The notes: a model not told the origin generated them from the letters alone. Shown: positions 14,647-23,329, counted from the first letter of the stretch. The stretch is DNA of 28,349 nt from Syntrophaceae bacterium UBA6112 (GCA_002423465.1 DIWG01000002.1:198-28546), one strand, 5' to 3'. Numbers and translations are program-made.

Positions 14647-14650
14647 GATC

Positions 14651-17600
14651 ATGTTTACAACGGAAGCCTTGCGAACGATGCCGACGGCCCCGAAAGGGGT
14701 GCAAAAACGTTCCCCGAGCTTGAACGGTCGCGTCAGCCGATCGCAGTCGGGCTTCACGCTCATCGAGATCATCGTCTCCCTCATCCTGGTGGGGATACTG
14801 GCGGCCATGGGGGGGACGGCCATCGTTCAAGTCGTTCAGGGGTACATGGCGACGCGGGAAAACGCGACGACGACCCAACAGTCCCAACTGGCTATGTCCC
14901 GGATCACCCGGGAAATCATCGAGATGATCAACATCCCCTCCGATGCGACGGCGACCGCCCTTCCCATCAACAACGTCAATGGAAACCGGACCCTCGGATT
15001 GGACAGCGGAGCGGTGAAGATCGCTTTCGGCGCGGACGCCCTGGCAAACGGGGATATCCTGATCGACAACGTCAGCGCCTTCACGCTGACCTACTACTCC
15101 CGCAACCCCTCCTCCGGAGCCGTCGTGACCGCTTCGACCTGGCCGGCCACAAACGACATCACCACCCTCACGACCATCGATATCAACCTGCAGATCAACA
15201 GAGCGGACGGCGGCACGCTGACCTTCGCCAACCGAGTGGCGCCCAGGAACAACAAGAACCAGGGAGGTGCGGCGCCCAGCACGCCGCCGCCTTCGGCCCC
15301 AAGCTACGGATCCGGCTGTTTCGTTGCGACGGCGGCCTACGGCGACCCTGGGCACCCGATGGTCCAGATCCTGAGAGATTTCCGCGACCGTTTCCTGCTC
15401 CCCTGGAGTGGAGGTCGGTGGCTCGTGAAAAAGTACTACGCGCATGGTCCGGCGGCGGCGGACCTGATCCGCAACCGGCCGCTCGCGATGGGGGTCGTTA
15501 AAGTCCTGCTCGGTCCGGTCGTCGCCCTGACCTTTTTTCTGGTCTATGCCCCCCTGGCGATTCCCCTCCTGCTCCTGGTTTCGTTGATCCTGACCGGCAC
15601 CCTTTTCTCGGCCGTCCGGCGCAGGGTCAAGCCGCTTCGGGGGGGCATTTTCCGCGCCCGGGGAAGCATCCTGATCGTCCTGATCGTCACGATGGTCATC
15701 ATGGCGACCCTCGGGGCGGCCATGCTGCCCATGTTCTCCGCCTCTTACATGAACCAGGCCTTTGCAGACCAGGGCCGGAAGACTTATTTCCTTGCGGAGT
15801 CCGGATTCCGCTACGCGGCCAGTCAGTTTCTCAACGCCGCAAACGAGGCGGCAAGGCTGGCCGCGATGACGGCCATGAACGACAAGACCTGCAATCTTCT
15901 CGACAACGCGGGTTCGTTCACGACCCGGGTCTACCCCTACTGGTTCAAAAGCCAGGCAGCCTCCGCCGGCACGACCACACTCGCGACGCAGGTCCACGGA
16001 ACGATCCCGACGGAATTCAGCGGGGGCTTTTCCGGAGGACAGATCCGGGTGGGCAACAGTTACTACGACTACAGCTCCGGCAGCGGCTCGGGGACCACGA
16101 TCACCTTCAGCGGCCTGTCTCCCGCCTTGCCCGTGATCCCCGCCACCCCGCAGTTGGACGTGCAACCCGTGACGCAACCGGGAAGCGCCCAGAGCCTTTC
16201 CAAAGGCGGCAGCCTGACCCTGAGCGGAACCGGCTCCGGCTTCTTTCCGCCGCTGAACGGCAATTTCATTCTGGTCCCCGCTCCGACGGGCATTCAGAGC
16301 GGCGCGGTCTTCAACTATACGAAGCGCACGGGAACCACCCTCTCCAACGTCACCCTTTCCGATGGAACCCAGAACCAGAACTGGACGAGCGCCGTGAGTG
16401 TTCCGACGGCGACCAAGGTCGTTCTCGACAAGTTCATCCGCCTTTCCTCCACCGGGACCCTCGGCAACACCTCCCGCGAGGTGATCTACAACGTCCCGGT
16501 CGGCTGGATTGCCGGCGGCGGGCAGGATTTCGCGAAAGCACAGGACATCGATCCGATGAATACCGCAGCGAACTGGGTGGCGCCAGCCGGGGGCGGCGGC
16601 GGGACGCACAGCGTTCAGACGGTTGACGGGGGAAGCGCCCTGAAAGTGGATTCCGCACCTTCCTCGGGCGGCCCGTGGACAAATACAGGCAATTGGGCCA
16701 CGACATTTTTCAGTGGGTATTCAAACACGAACCTTGCCCAGTCCTGGCTGGATGCGCAGGGTTTCCTCTCCTACGACCTCCAGGTGAAGGTTTACAACGC
16801 CCAGCCCTACTTCTTTGCCGGGATGAACTTCCGGGCCAGAAACAATAACGATAATACGGACCTGTATACGTATGGCGTTTCCCTCATCAAGCCGAGGCAG
16901 ACCAGATTGTGTTTCTTTGGGTGCGGCGCCTGGGGGGCGCCGAGCGACCAGGCCACGGAGCTCATTCCGGGTTATGCATCGGATGCCGCGGCGGGACCGC
17001 TTTTTTCAAATCCGGGATTGTTTCAGAACCTGGAGCAGACGTCGCAGCCTTGGTTTGGAACACAGGAACGCTACGGTCTTCCGGCCGTCGTTCTCTGGAA
17101 GCGCACCAGCGCAGGTTTCCAATGGCTCGCCTACCGAACCCTGACCGCGTCCGACGGCATCGTGTATGATCCGGGTTCTCCCGACAATGCCCTGCGCCTG
17201 ACCAACTGGTCGACGTTGATGGTCCGGGTCGCGGAGGGATACTCCCTCACCTTCACCAACGGAGGGGGCTTGATCAATCCGGGCGTGCCGATCAAGGAAG
17301 GGGATGTAATCGCCAATTCGGACGGCACAAAGAGCGCCCGGGTCGTCATGACGCCGATCTTGTCCGGCGGCTCTTGGACGGGCAGGAACGCCGCCGGGAC
17401 TTTCGTTCTGGCGAACGCATCATGGGAGACCGTGCAACCCAACGGACCCGCCTTCTCCAGCGGGGAGAACCTGTATGTGAACGGCGTGCAGCTTGCCACG
17501 ACGGTGACCTTTACCGGGACCAAAAAGAATTACCTCCGGGTGTATTATACCCGGCCAACCGCCCAGGGATCGGCCAACGCCGTCGAGACGGACAACAACC

Positions 17601-18301
17601 GCCTGGCCAATCCCCGCGGCAGCGTGAACTGGCCGCCCGACGACCTGACCGAACTCAGCGCGGCCAATGATTATGTGACGCTGGTGCAATGGACGGGCAC
17701 GCAGTACACCCAAGGCGCCGAAATGGCGCCGCCCTTGACGGCGGGAAATTGGACATTGGGGACCGGATGGAGGTTCTCGGGCGGTTTGCAGAAAAACAAA
17801 AACGGCACGGGGACGGCACAACCCAATCCCGCCCTTGCCATTGCCGCCGGCACGACCTACGATGTTTCCATTACGGTTGCCAATCGTACGGCGGGGTCTT
17901 TCACCTATTCCTTCGGAGGCTTCTCGAGCGGCGCCATATCCGCCGACGGAACGTACACGGATACCATCACGGCGACCACTGCGGGGAATCTCCTCTTTGC
18001 ACCGACCAACAACAGCAGATTCTTGATCTCCGCCGTTTCCGTCAAGCCCCGCGTATATGCCGCCGAGCCGTTGCCGTCGACGTCCGAACCGGATGCCGTC
18101 ATCGTGGACGGCGACCTGACAACCCCGGCATGGACAGCGACGAGCGCCGCCGCCGACTTCGCATTTCCGAACGGCAACGGCGGAGACAGCATCGCCCTCG
18201 TGACTTCGAGCGGCAGTGCGACGTCGACCTACTACGACGACTTTGCCATCCAGCTCGATCAAAAGGCCGGTACGGGATTCCTGCCGCCGATCCAGCAGTA
18301 A
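14651..18301 (+). CDS. Giant fused prepilin: PilW/PulJ-like + CFI-box + PilX-like + ectodomain
   Basis: The 1216-residue protein starts with a prepilin leader cut before FTLIEI (after Gly34) and a pilin helix. A PilW/PulJ-like domain (to about 205) follows, then GCFVATAAYGD (from about 222, Cys223), the CFI-box sorting/anchor tail usually found at protein C-termini, with a hydrophobic double segment and basic VRRRVK end (about 290-330). After that a new pilin-like helix begins (SILIVLIVTMVIMATLGAAML, about 339-360) with PilX-like FLAESGFRYAA, then about 850 residues rich in Ser, Thr, Gly and Asn, probably beta sandwiches of an adhesin-like ectodomain. The ATG has GGAG seven bases upstream. 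The layout suggests that two genes have become one; a seven-G run lies at the junction. Confidence 0.82.
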   Translation: MFTTEALRTMPTAPKGVQKRSPSLNGRVSRSQSGFTLIEIIVSLILVGILAAMGGTAIVQVVQGYMATRENATTTQQSQLAMSRITREIIEMINIPSDATATALPINNVNGNRTLGLDSGAVKIAFGADALANGDILIDNVSAFTLTYYSRNPSSGAVVTASTWPATNDITTLTTIDINLQINRADGGTLTFANRVAPRNNKNQGGAAPSTPPPSAPSYGSGCFVATAAYGDPGHPMVQILRDFRDRFLLPWSGGRWLVKKYYAHGPAAADLIRNRPLAMGVVKVLLGPVVALTFFLVYAPLAIPLLLLVSLILTGTLFSAVRRRVKPLRGGIFRARGSILIVLIVTMVIMATLGAAMLPMFSASYMNQAFADQGRKTYFLAESGFRYAASQFLNAANEAARLAAMTAMNDKTCNLLDNAGSFTTRVYPYWFKSQAASAGTTTLATQVHGTIPTEFSGGFSGGQIRVGNSYYDYSSGSGSGTTITFSGLSPALPVIPATPQLDVQPVTQPGSAQSLSKGGSLTLSGTGSGFFPPLNGNFILVPAPTGIQSGAVFNYTKRTGTTLSNVTLSDGTQNQNWTSAVSVPTATKVVLDKFIRLSSTGTLGNTSREVIYNVPVGWIAGGGQDFAKAQDIDPMNTAANWVAPAGGGGGTHSVQTVDGGSALKVDSAPSSGGPWTNTGNWATTFFSGYSNTNLAQSWLDAQGFLSYDLQVKVYNAQPYFFAGMNFRARNNNDNTDLYTYGVSLIKPRQTRLCFFGCGAWGAPSDQATELIPGYASDAAAGPLFSNPGLFQNLEQTSQPWFGTQERYGLPAVVLWKRTSAGFQWLAYRTLTASDGIVYDPGSPDNALRLTNWSTLMVRVAEGYSLTFTNGGGLINPGVPIKEGDVIANSDGTKSARVVMTPILSGGSWTGRNAAGTFVLANASWETVQPNGPAFSSGENLYVNGVQLATTVTFTGTKKNYLRVYYTRPTAQGSANAVETDNNRLANPRGSVNWPPDDLTELSAANDYVTLVQWTGTQYTQGAEMAPPLTAGNWTLGTGWRFSGGLQKNKNGTGTAQPNPALAIAAGTTYDVSITVANRTAGSFTYSFGGFSSGAISADGTYTDTITATTAGNLLFAPTNNSRFLISAVSVKPRVYAAEPLPSTSEPDAVIVDGDLTTPAWTATSAAADFAFPNGNGGDSIALVTSSGSATSTYYDDFAIQLDQKAGTGFLPPIQQ

Positions 18302-18310
18302 TCTGTCTTG

Positions 18311-18364
18311 AAAACAAGAAGACGGACATCCTGGACGTATTCAGGATATCCGTCTTTTTGTTTT
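18311..18364. terminator. Bidirectional intrinsic terminator after the pilin cluster
   Basis: Bases 18311-18333 pair with 18342-18364 over 23 positions (one C-A mismatch and one wobble) around an eight-base loop. A GACGGA core is followed by TCTTTTTGTTTT on the plus strand, with the matching A-rich side upstream. It can stop both the pilin transcript and the convergent transcript of the gene ending at 18442. Confidence 0.88.
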
Positions 18365-18414
18365 CTTTGAACATCGGCGAATATCAGGCGCCCGGCAGCA
18401 AGGAGGTCGACACC

Positions 18415-18531
18415 ATGCCAAAGGGGAAAATGAGCGCCCGTTCAGACGCCGGCACGGGCTTTCAGAAAAACGCTTGTGATTTCGTCAATCTTCAGCAAAA
18501 TATCGGCGACGTTGTCCTCCCCCATCGCTGA
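18415..18531 (+). other. Doubtful 38-codon ORF with a strong ribosome binding site
   Basis: AAGGAGG lies eight bases before an ATG that opens a 38-codon frame beginning MPKGKMSARSDAG. Most of it is antisense to the 3' end of the minus-strand gene at 18442-18954, and it follows the terminator directly. It could be a short peptide, the remnant of a lost gene, or chance. Confidence 0.2.
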
Positions 18532-18954
18532 GATAGACCAGAGGAGTTTGCTCTTTTCCGAGACGGACGCGGCGCCCCTGGTCTCGCTTGTTGTCACATC
18601 GATGGTAATCGTGTATTGATACTTCCCCTGTTCCAGCTTCGCGGCCTGAATCGCAACACTGAACAGCGGCCTTCCGGGGGTCTGCCGCCACTCCTCATCC
18701 GGAAGGGTCTTGATCCCGGCCTTCAACAACGCGGTGGTCAGCCTCTCCAGGAGCGTCTCACGGGTAAGCCCTTCCTTCTCCAGTTCAGGGCTGGAAATGT
18801 CGGCGGAAACCCGGAACCGATGAATTTCTCTCATCTCATCGCCGTAGAGCCAGTTCGTCATGCCGATCTTCAGTTTCATCGGCACGTCGAGCTTGACCGC
18901 CAGAAAAACAGCCACCAGCAGAAGCAACAGAAACAACAGAGATCGGTTGCTCAT
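18442..18954 (-). CDS. Membrane-anchored hypothetical protein
   Basis: From the ATG at 18954 (AAAGGA seven bases upstream) the product has 170 residues. It opens with MSNRSLLFLLLLLVAVFLAVKL, a signal anchor or uncleaved signal peptide, and the remainder should be periplasmic. The soluble part has alternating hydrophobic strands (HRFRVSADISS, FSVAIQAAKLEQGKYQYTITIDVTTS) and a helix LTRETLLERLTTALLKAGI, which gives it the look of a small alpha/beta domain. I recognise no family. It converges on the pilin cluster, with the bidirectional terminator between, and is divergent from the ferredoxin/thiamine genes. Confidence 0.75.
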   Translation of the reverse strand: MSNRSLLFLLLLLVAVFLAVKLDVPMKLKIGMTNWLYGDEMREIHRFRVSADISSPELEKEGLTRETLLERLTTALLKAGIKTLPDEEWRQTPGRPLFSVAIQAAKLEQGKYQYTITIDVTTSETRGAASVSEKSKLLWSISAMGEDNVADILLKIDEITSVFLKARAGV

Positions 18955-19275
18955 GGGACAATCCTTTCGCCAAAGGTCATTTGTCAAACAGCCGGAAAAC
19001 CATCCGTCCGGACGCGATCCATCGGTGGTTTTCACCCCCGCGGGGAAACGGGATTTGACCAAACCCGCGTTGCATCTTAACCTTGAAAAACAGGATAGTC
19101 AAAAGGATAAGTGTGAAGGGATGCAAGCGGGAAGGGGTTGTAAAGGGCGTCTGGTTGTGTTACTCATCCCGTTCATTCCATTTTTCCGGTGACGGGAAGA
19201 GTGAAGGCAAATCAGTCGGAAGAAAGACGGGATTTCCCTGGGAACGGGGGAAAGAAATCCCGGCAGGGCAAGAGC
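18955..19275. other. 321-base intergenic region without a clear gene
   Basis: This divergent gap separates the membrane-anchored hypothetical gene from the ferredoxin-like operon. I see weak -35-like TTGACC (19055-19060) and TTGAAA (19083-19088) elements without good -10 partners. No THI-box, terminator or RNA gene is visible. Open frames extend into it from both sides without ribosome binding sites or family resemblance. Confidence 0.5.
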
Positions 19276-20091
19276 ATGGATATCGACACGACCAAATGCG
19301 TGGGCTGCGGCAACTGCCACGTTATCTGCACGATGGGGGTGATCTCCCTCGACGCGGACGGGAAGTCCGTTGTCAATCAGGATGAATGTGTGGAATGCGG
19401 GACCTGTTACCGGGTTCTGCGGAGCGAAGGATACCGGGCCTGGTTTGTCCGCGCCGTCCGGAAGGTTCTCTTTCTTTTCAAACTCGGATATCTGGCCGAT
19501 GCGGATCTGTGTCCGACCGGCGCGCTGACACCTCCGGATCTGACCTGGCCCCGGATCCTGCGCGCCCAGTTCAGCAACCCCACTGTCGTCCATCCCGGGA
19601 CCGGTGTTCCGGGCCGGGGGACCGATGAAATCAAGAGCAACGAGGTTACCGGGCGGCTCCGGGCCGGCGAGGCGGGGCTCGTTATCGAGATCGGACGGCC
19701 CGGAATCGGCGCCTTCTTCCGCGACGTCCAGACGGTGGCGATGGCCCTGGCCCCGCTTGAACCGGTCTTCGAGCCGGAGAACCCCGTCACCCTGCTCTTC
19801 GAAGACCTTAAGACCGGACGGATGAAGGAGGAGATCCTGAACGAAAAGGTCCTCTCGGCGATCATCGAACTGAAGATCCGTCTGGAGAAGATCCCGGCGT
19901 TTCTCCGGGCGCTGGAGAAGGTCCAGCATCAGATCGATACGGTGATCAGCGTCGGCGTCGCCTCCCGCTGCCTCCCCGACGGCGCCATCCCCCACGAGGA
20001 ATGGGTGCGGAAGGCGGGTTATCCCCTCTCGTCCAACGGAAAGACGAATCTCGGCCTGGGGCGGCCGCTCTTCCGGGAGGATGAACCATGA
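19276..20091 (+). CDS. Ferredoxin-domain protein with an interrupted second cluster motif
   Basis: From the ATG at 19276 (AGGG upstream) the protein has 271 residues. The first 80 hold two [4Fe-4S] motifs: C8-C11-C14-C18 in CVGCGNCHVIC, and C38-C41-C44 with the fourth ligand C79 in DLCPTGAL. A 34-residue insertion with a basic-hydrophobic helix (WFVRAVRKVLFLFKLGYL) lies between C44 and C79. The remaining 190 residues form an unrecognised domain, with VIEIGRPGIGAFFRDVQTVAMAL followed by helices and SRCLPDG near the C-terminus. It is likely a cytoplasmic electron-transfer or small-molecule enzyme. It overlaps the next gene by 4 nt and heads the run into thiM and thiE. Confidence 0.82.
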   Translation: MDIDTTKCVGCGNCHVICTMGVISLDADGKSVVNQDECVECGTCYRVLRSEGYRAWFVRAVRKVLFLFKLGYLADADLCPTGALTPPDLTWPRILRAQFSNPTVVHPGTGVPGRGTDEIKSNEVTGRLRAGEAGLVIEIGRPGIGAFFRDVQTVAMALAPLEPVFEPENPVTLLFEDLKTGRMKEEILNEKVLSAIIELKIRLEKIPAFLRALEKVQHQIDTVISVGVASRCLPDGAIPHEEWVRKAGYPLSSNGKTNLGLGRPLFREDEP

Positions 20092-20744
20092 CCAACACGC
20101 TCCACCGCCAGGGCGCCCGGCAGGATCTCACACACGATTACATCATCTTCGTCCACACGGCCAATGGAAAAAACCGCGAGGGTTCGGCGGAAAAGATCCG
20201 CGAATTCATGAGAATCTGCGAGAAATACCATCCGGTGAACATGGGTGACGTCAAACAGGGGAGCATGCACCAGGACGACATCGCGTTCGACGGCCTCCTG
20301 CGGACGATGGGCGACGGCACGGTCGGGGCCGCCGTCTTCACTGATCTCGACACCCTCCGGCAGGTGGTCGAGGAGCTGATCCGGGCGGACCTCGGAATCT
20401 GCATCAACATTACGGGTCTTCTGGACGAGGTGCGGGAGTGCTGCCGGAAGGCGGGGATCACCCGCCATAGCGCCGAGCACTCCCTCGGCGTCTGGGGGGC
20501 GAAGGACCGCCTTCCGGAGCGTGAGATTCTGGAGTTCAACACGATGTGCGGCCACGGGATGGTCTCTTTCAACCTCATCCGCAAGATGATTGAACAGGTC
20601 CGGCTGCGGAGGATGACATCCAAACAGGCGGCCCGGATGCTGGCCAAGTGTTGCGAATGCGGCGCATTCAACCCCGCCCGCGCGGAGGCGCTCTTCGAAC
20701 AGGTTCGGGAGCGGGGCTTCCTCTATTCAGAGCGATCATGTTGA
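20088..20744 (+). CDS. Cys/His-rich hypothetical protein
   Basis: I do not recognise this 218-residue protein. Likely conserved patches are YIIFVHTANGKNREGS (19-33), CEKYHPVNMGDVKQGSMHQDD (44-64), RHSAEHSLGVWG (126-137), NTMCGHGMVSFN (151-162) and the C-terminal AKCCECGAFNPARAEALF (186-203). The clustered Cys (188, 189, 191) and His residues could bind a metal or an Fe-S cluster. It is soluble, with no signal peptide or membrane segment. The 4-nt overlap with the ferredoxin-domain gene implies that the two products work together, perhaps as an iron-sulfur enzyme and its electron donor. It ends 31 bases before thiM. Confidence 0.78.
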   Translation: MTNTLHRQGARQDLTHDYIIFVHTANGKNREGSAEKIREFMRICEKYHPVNMGDVKQGSMHQDDIAFDGLLRTMGDGTVGAAVFTDLDTLRQVVEELIRADLGICINITGLLDEVRECCRKAGITRHSAEHSLGVWGAKDRLPEREILEFNTMCGHGMVSFNLIRKMIEQVRLRRMTSKQAARMLAKCCECGAFNPARAEALFEQVRERGFLYSERSC

Positions 20745-20775
20745 CGTCTCTGTAAAAAATCAAAAGGGAAAACAG

Positions 20776-21585
20776 ATGAAAATCACAGCAGAAGAGATTT
20801 GGTCGGCGGTCCGGGCGATCCGGGAGACGGTGCCGGTTATCCACAACATCACGAATTACGTCGTCATGAACAGCACGGCCAATGCCCTGCTCGCCCTGGG
20901 CGCTTCGCCGGTGATGGCCCATGCGGAGGAAGAGATCGAGGAGATGGTCGCGATCGCCTCCTCCCTCGTCATCAACATCGGCACCCTGAGCCCGGCCTGG
21001 GTTCGCGCAATGTTCAAGGCGGCAGAGGCGGCTCGCAAACGGAAGATCCCGATCGTCCTCGATCCCGTGGGGGCGGGCGCGACCTCCTATCGGACCCGAA
21101 CGGCGCGCGAGCTGATCCATGCCGTCCCTCCGGAAATCATCCGCGGGAACGCGTCGGAAATCATGGCGCTTTTGGAAACGAACGTGAAGACGAAGGGGGT
21201 GGACAGCACCGCTTCCTCCGATGCTGCATTGGCGGTCGGCAGGGCATTGCACGAACAATCCGGTTCCGTCGTCTGCATCAGCGGCGAGACGGACTACACC
21301 GTGGGTCCCGCGGGGATCATCCAAACCCGGAACGGCCACGTCCTGATGACCCGGGTCACGGGCCTGGGATGCACCGCGAGCGCCATCTGTGGGGCCTTTG
21401 CCGCGGTCACGCAGGATCCGGCCGCGGCTGCCGCGGAGGCGATGGCCGTCATGGGAATCGCCGGTGAGATCGCGTCCGCCCGTTCGGAAGGACCGGGAAC
21501 CCTCCAAATCCATTTCCTTGACGCGCTCTACCGCCTCTCCGGGGAGGACATTGAACGCATGCTGAAGATCGAAGCGGGGCCGTAA
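20776..21585 (+). CDS. thiM: Hydroxyethylthiazole kinase
   Basis: The 269-residue protein is a full-length ThiM. It phosphorylates 4-methyl-5-(2-hydroxyethyl)thiazole with ATP, salvaging the thiazole half of thiamine in the cytoplasm. It shows VHNITNYVVMNSTANALLALGASPVMA-type N-terminal substrate motifs (residues 22-48), LDPVGAGATSYR (95-106), GNASEI (118-123) and the catalytic-loop GLGCTAS with Cys199. The ATG has AAGGG upstream. It is followed by thiE, giving the classic salvage pair. There is no TPP riboswitch in the 31-base gap before it, so regulation may come from further upstream. Confidence 0.95.
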   Translation: MKITAEEIWSAVRAIRETVPVIHNITNYVVMNSTANALLALGASPVMAHAEEEIEEMVAIASSLVINIGTLSPAWVRAMFKAAEAARKRKIPIVLDPVGAGATSYRTRTARELIHAVPPEIIRGNASEIMALLETNVKTKGVDSTASSDAALAVGRALHEQSGSVVCISGETDYTVGPAGIIQTRNGHVLMTRVTGLGCTASAICGAFAAVTQDPAAAAAEAMAVMGIAGEIASARSEGPGTLQIHFLDALYRLSGEDIERMLKIEAGP

Positions 21586-21727
21586 GAATGACGTCTTTGC
21601 CGCAAGTTAAAAAATGTCACCTTGCGCTTGTTGAAGGGTAAAAATGACTTATGGATATTCATCCATGCTTCGACATTCGCAGCATGAAAAACCCAATATT
21701 TCTGACGTTTTGACGAGAGTGACCACC

Positions 21728-22414
21728 ATGAAAGGATTGTATTTCGTTACCGACCGCGGTTTGTGCGGAGGGAAACCCCTTGTGGAGGTCGTCCTCCAGG
21801 CAGTCCGGGGCGGCGCCGCCTGCGTCCAACTCCGGGAAAAGAACGTTTCCACCCGGTTCTTTGTCGAAGAGGCTCGCCGAATGAGAGAGCTGCTGGCGCC
21901 GTTCAAGATTCCCCTGATCATAAACGACCGGTTGGACGTCGCCATCGCCGTCGGGGCGGAAGGCGTCCATGTGGGTCAGGAGGACATGCCCTATGGGATA
22001 GCCCGGCGGCTGATGGGGCCGAAGGCGATCATCGGGCTCTCCGTGGAGACCTGGGAGGACGTGGAGCGGGCGGAGTCCCTCGACTGCGATTACCTGGGCG
22101 TCAGTCCCGTCTTTGCGACCCCGACCAAGACGGATACGAAGGAACCCTGGGGATTGGAGGGGCTTTCCAAGATTCGGGCCTTCTCCCGCCACCCGCTCGT
22201 CGGCATTGGCGGACTGAACGCGGAAAACGCGGGGGAGGTCGTTATGGCCGGCGCGGACGGCGTTGCCGTGGTCTCGGCGATCTGCGCCGCTCCCGAACCC
22301 TTTCAGGTTTCTCGGGCGTTGACCGGGATCATCCGCGCGGCCCTGGAAAAACGGGAAAGGCAGGGGGAAAATCATCGTGTGCTTTCCCCTCCTTTCAAAG
22401 ATGGAAGCGTGTAA
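21728..22414 (+). CDS. thiE: Thiamine-phosphate synthase
   Basis: The 228-residue protein couples HMP-pyrophosphate with thiazole phosphate to form thiamine phosphate. It has the motifs of the TIM-barrel family: YFVTDR (5-10), VQLREKN (33-39), LIINDRLDVA (64-73), GVHVGQEDMP, YLGVSPVFATPTKTD and VGIGGL, then ADGVAVVSAI near the phosphate site. I chose the ATG at 21728 because the usual N-terminus starts there; a reading from 21644 would add 28 non-homologous residues. No strong ribosome binding site is visible before it. The extra tail after about residue 205 is variable. It follows thiM after 142 bases. Confidence 0.93.
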   Translation: MKGLYFVTDRGLCGGKPLVEVVLQAVRGGAACVQLREKNVSTRFFVEEARRMRELLAPFKIPLIINDRLDVAIAVGAEGVHVGQEDMPYGIARRLMGPKAIIGLSVETWEDVERAESLDCDYLGVSPVFATPTKTDTKEPWGLEGLSKIRAFSRHPLVGIGGLNAENAGEVVMAGADGVAVVSAICAAPEPFQVSRALTGIIRAALEKRERQGENHRVLSPPFKDGSV

Positions 22415-22441
22415 AGGAAGGAAAATCGGCAACAACAAGTC

Positions 22442-23329
22442 ATGAACAAACCAGAAAAAATCGTGATTTTCGATTATTCCGGTACACTCAGCCTGGAGGC
22501 GCCGCAATTCGGCCGGCCGGAGAACCTCGTGCGGGCGCTCACGGAGAGCGGCCTCGCGCTTCTTGGCGTCACGAACCCGAAGATTTTCTGGGAAGAGATC
22601 GTCTTCCCGACCTGGATCCAAGGGAGTACGACGACGACAGGCTACAAACGGGTTTTGGCGGAGAGGATTGAGGCGCTCGGCCTTGCCCCCGGAGCAACCG
22701 GCACGGAGATCGCGGTTGCCGCCTCCCTTTTCGTCGACGGCTATTTGGACCATTCGCGAATCGATCCACACTGGCGGCCCATCCTGGAGAATCTGACCGG
22801 AAACCCAAGTGCGGCCCTCGTCATTGCCACCGACCATTATGCCGAGGCCACCGGAACGATTATCCGCTATCTCCGCTCCTGGGACATCCCGGCAGGGAAA
22901 GCCGGCGAAGAGGCAGAGCCCCGATTCCCGGCGGGCAACGGGAAAATACGGTCTTTCGGAAAGATATCCCCTCTTTTCATTGCAAACTCCGCCGATATCG
23001 GCTTTTGGAAGGCCGACCACCGCTTCTGGGAGATTCTGAAGTCGAGATTGTCGCATGCGACGGTCAGGTCGGTTCTGATGATCGATGATTTCGGCTTCAA
23101 CGAGGAACAGGGAGACCGCTATGGGGAGTGGGACCGGGTGGAAGCCAGGAAGGAACAGACCCTCGCCGTCCTTGAGAAAGCCTTTCCGGCTGCGGTGGAG
23201 GTTATCCCCTTCTTTCTGAAAGGCGGGGAGCGGGATGGGGAGGCGATGGGCGCCGAACGGATTGCGGAGACGGCCCGGCGGATCGACCGATTCCTGAACC
23301 CCGGAAAGGAAAGACGAAACGATTCCTGA
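22442..23329 (+). CDS. HAD-like hydrolase beside thiME
   Basis: The 295-residue protein starts with a HAD motif I, IFDYSGTLS, with the nucleophile Asp11. The usual second Asp of DxDGT is replaced by Ser13. Later VIATDHY supplies a motif II threonine-like residue, and VLMIDDFGFNE is a motif IV Asp-Asp pair. The long insertion between motifs I and II (LVRALTESG...FPTWIQGS) would form a cap. The position after thiM and thiE, 27 bases away, suggests a phosphatase acting on thiamine monophosphate or HMP phosphate, but DxS instead of DxD might mean a different reaction or weak activity. No strong ribosome binding site is close to the ATG; AAGGAAGG lies about 19 bases upstream. Confidence 0.7.
   Translation: MNKPEKIVIFDYSGTLSLEAPQFGRPENLVRALTESGLALLGVTNPKIFWEEIVFPTWIQGSTTTTGYKRVLAERIEALGLAPGATGTEIAVAASLFVDGYLDHSRIDPHWRPILENLTGNPSAALVIATDHYAEATGTIIRYLRSWDIPAGKAGEEAEPRFPAGNGKIRSFGKISPLFIANSADIGFWKADHRFWEILKSRLSHATVRSVLMIDDFGFNEEQGDRYGEWDRVEARKEQTLAVLEKAFPAAVEVIPFFLKGGERDGEAMGAERIAETARRIDRFLNPGKERRNDS

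Noticed and set aside
14636..16609. 657-codon open frame antisense to the fused pilin gene
   Set aside because: Low-complexity Gly/Arg/Asp composition, no motif, and opposite to a gene with clear prepilin motifs.
20745..20775. Possible TPP riboswitch before thiM
   Set aside because: The gap is only 31 bases, and no THI-box CTGAGA or its partner motif is visible here or before 19276.
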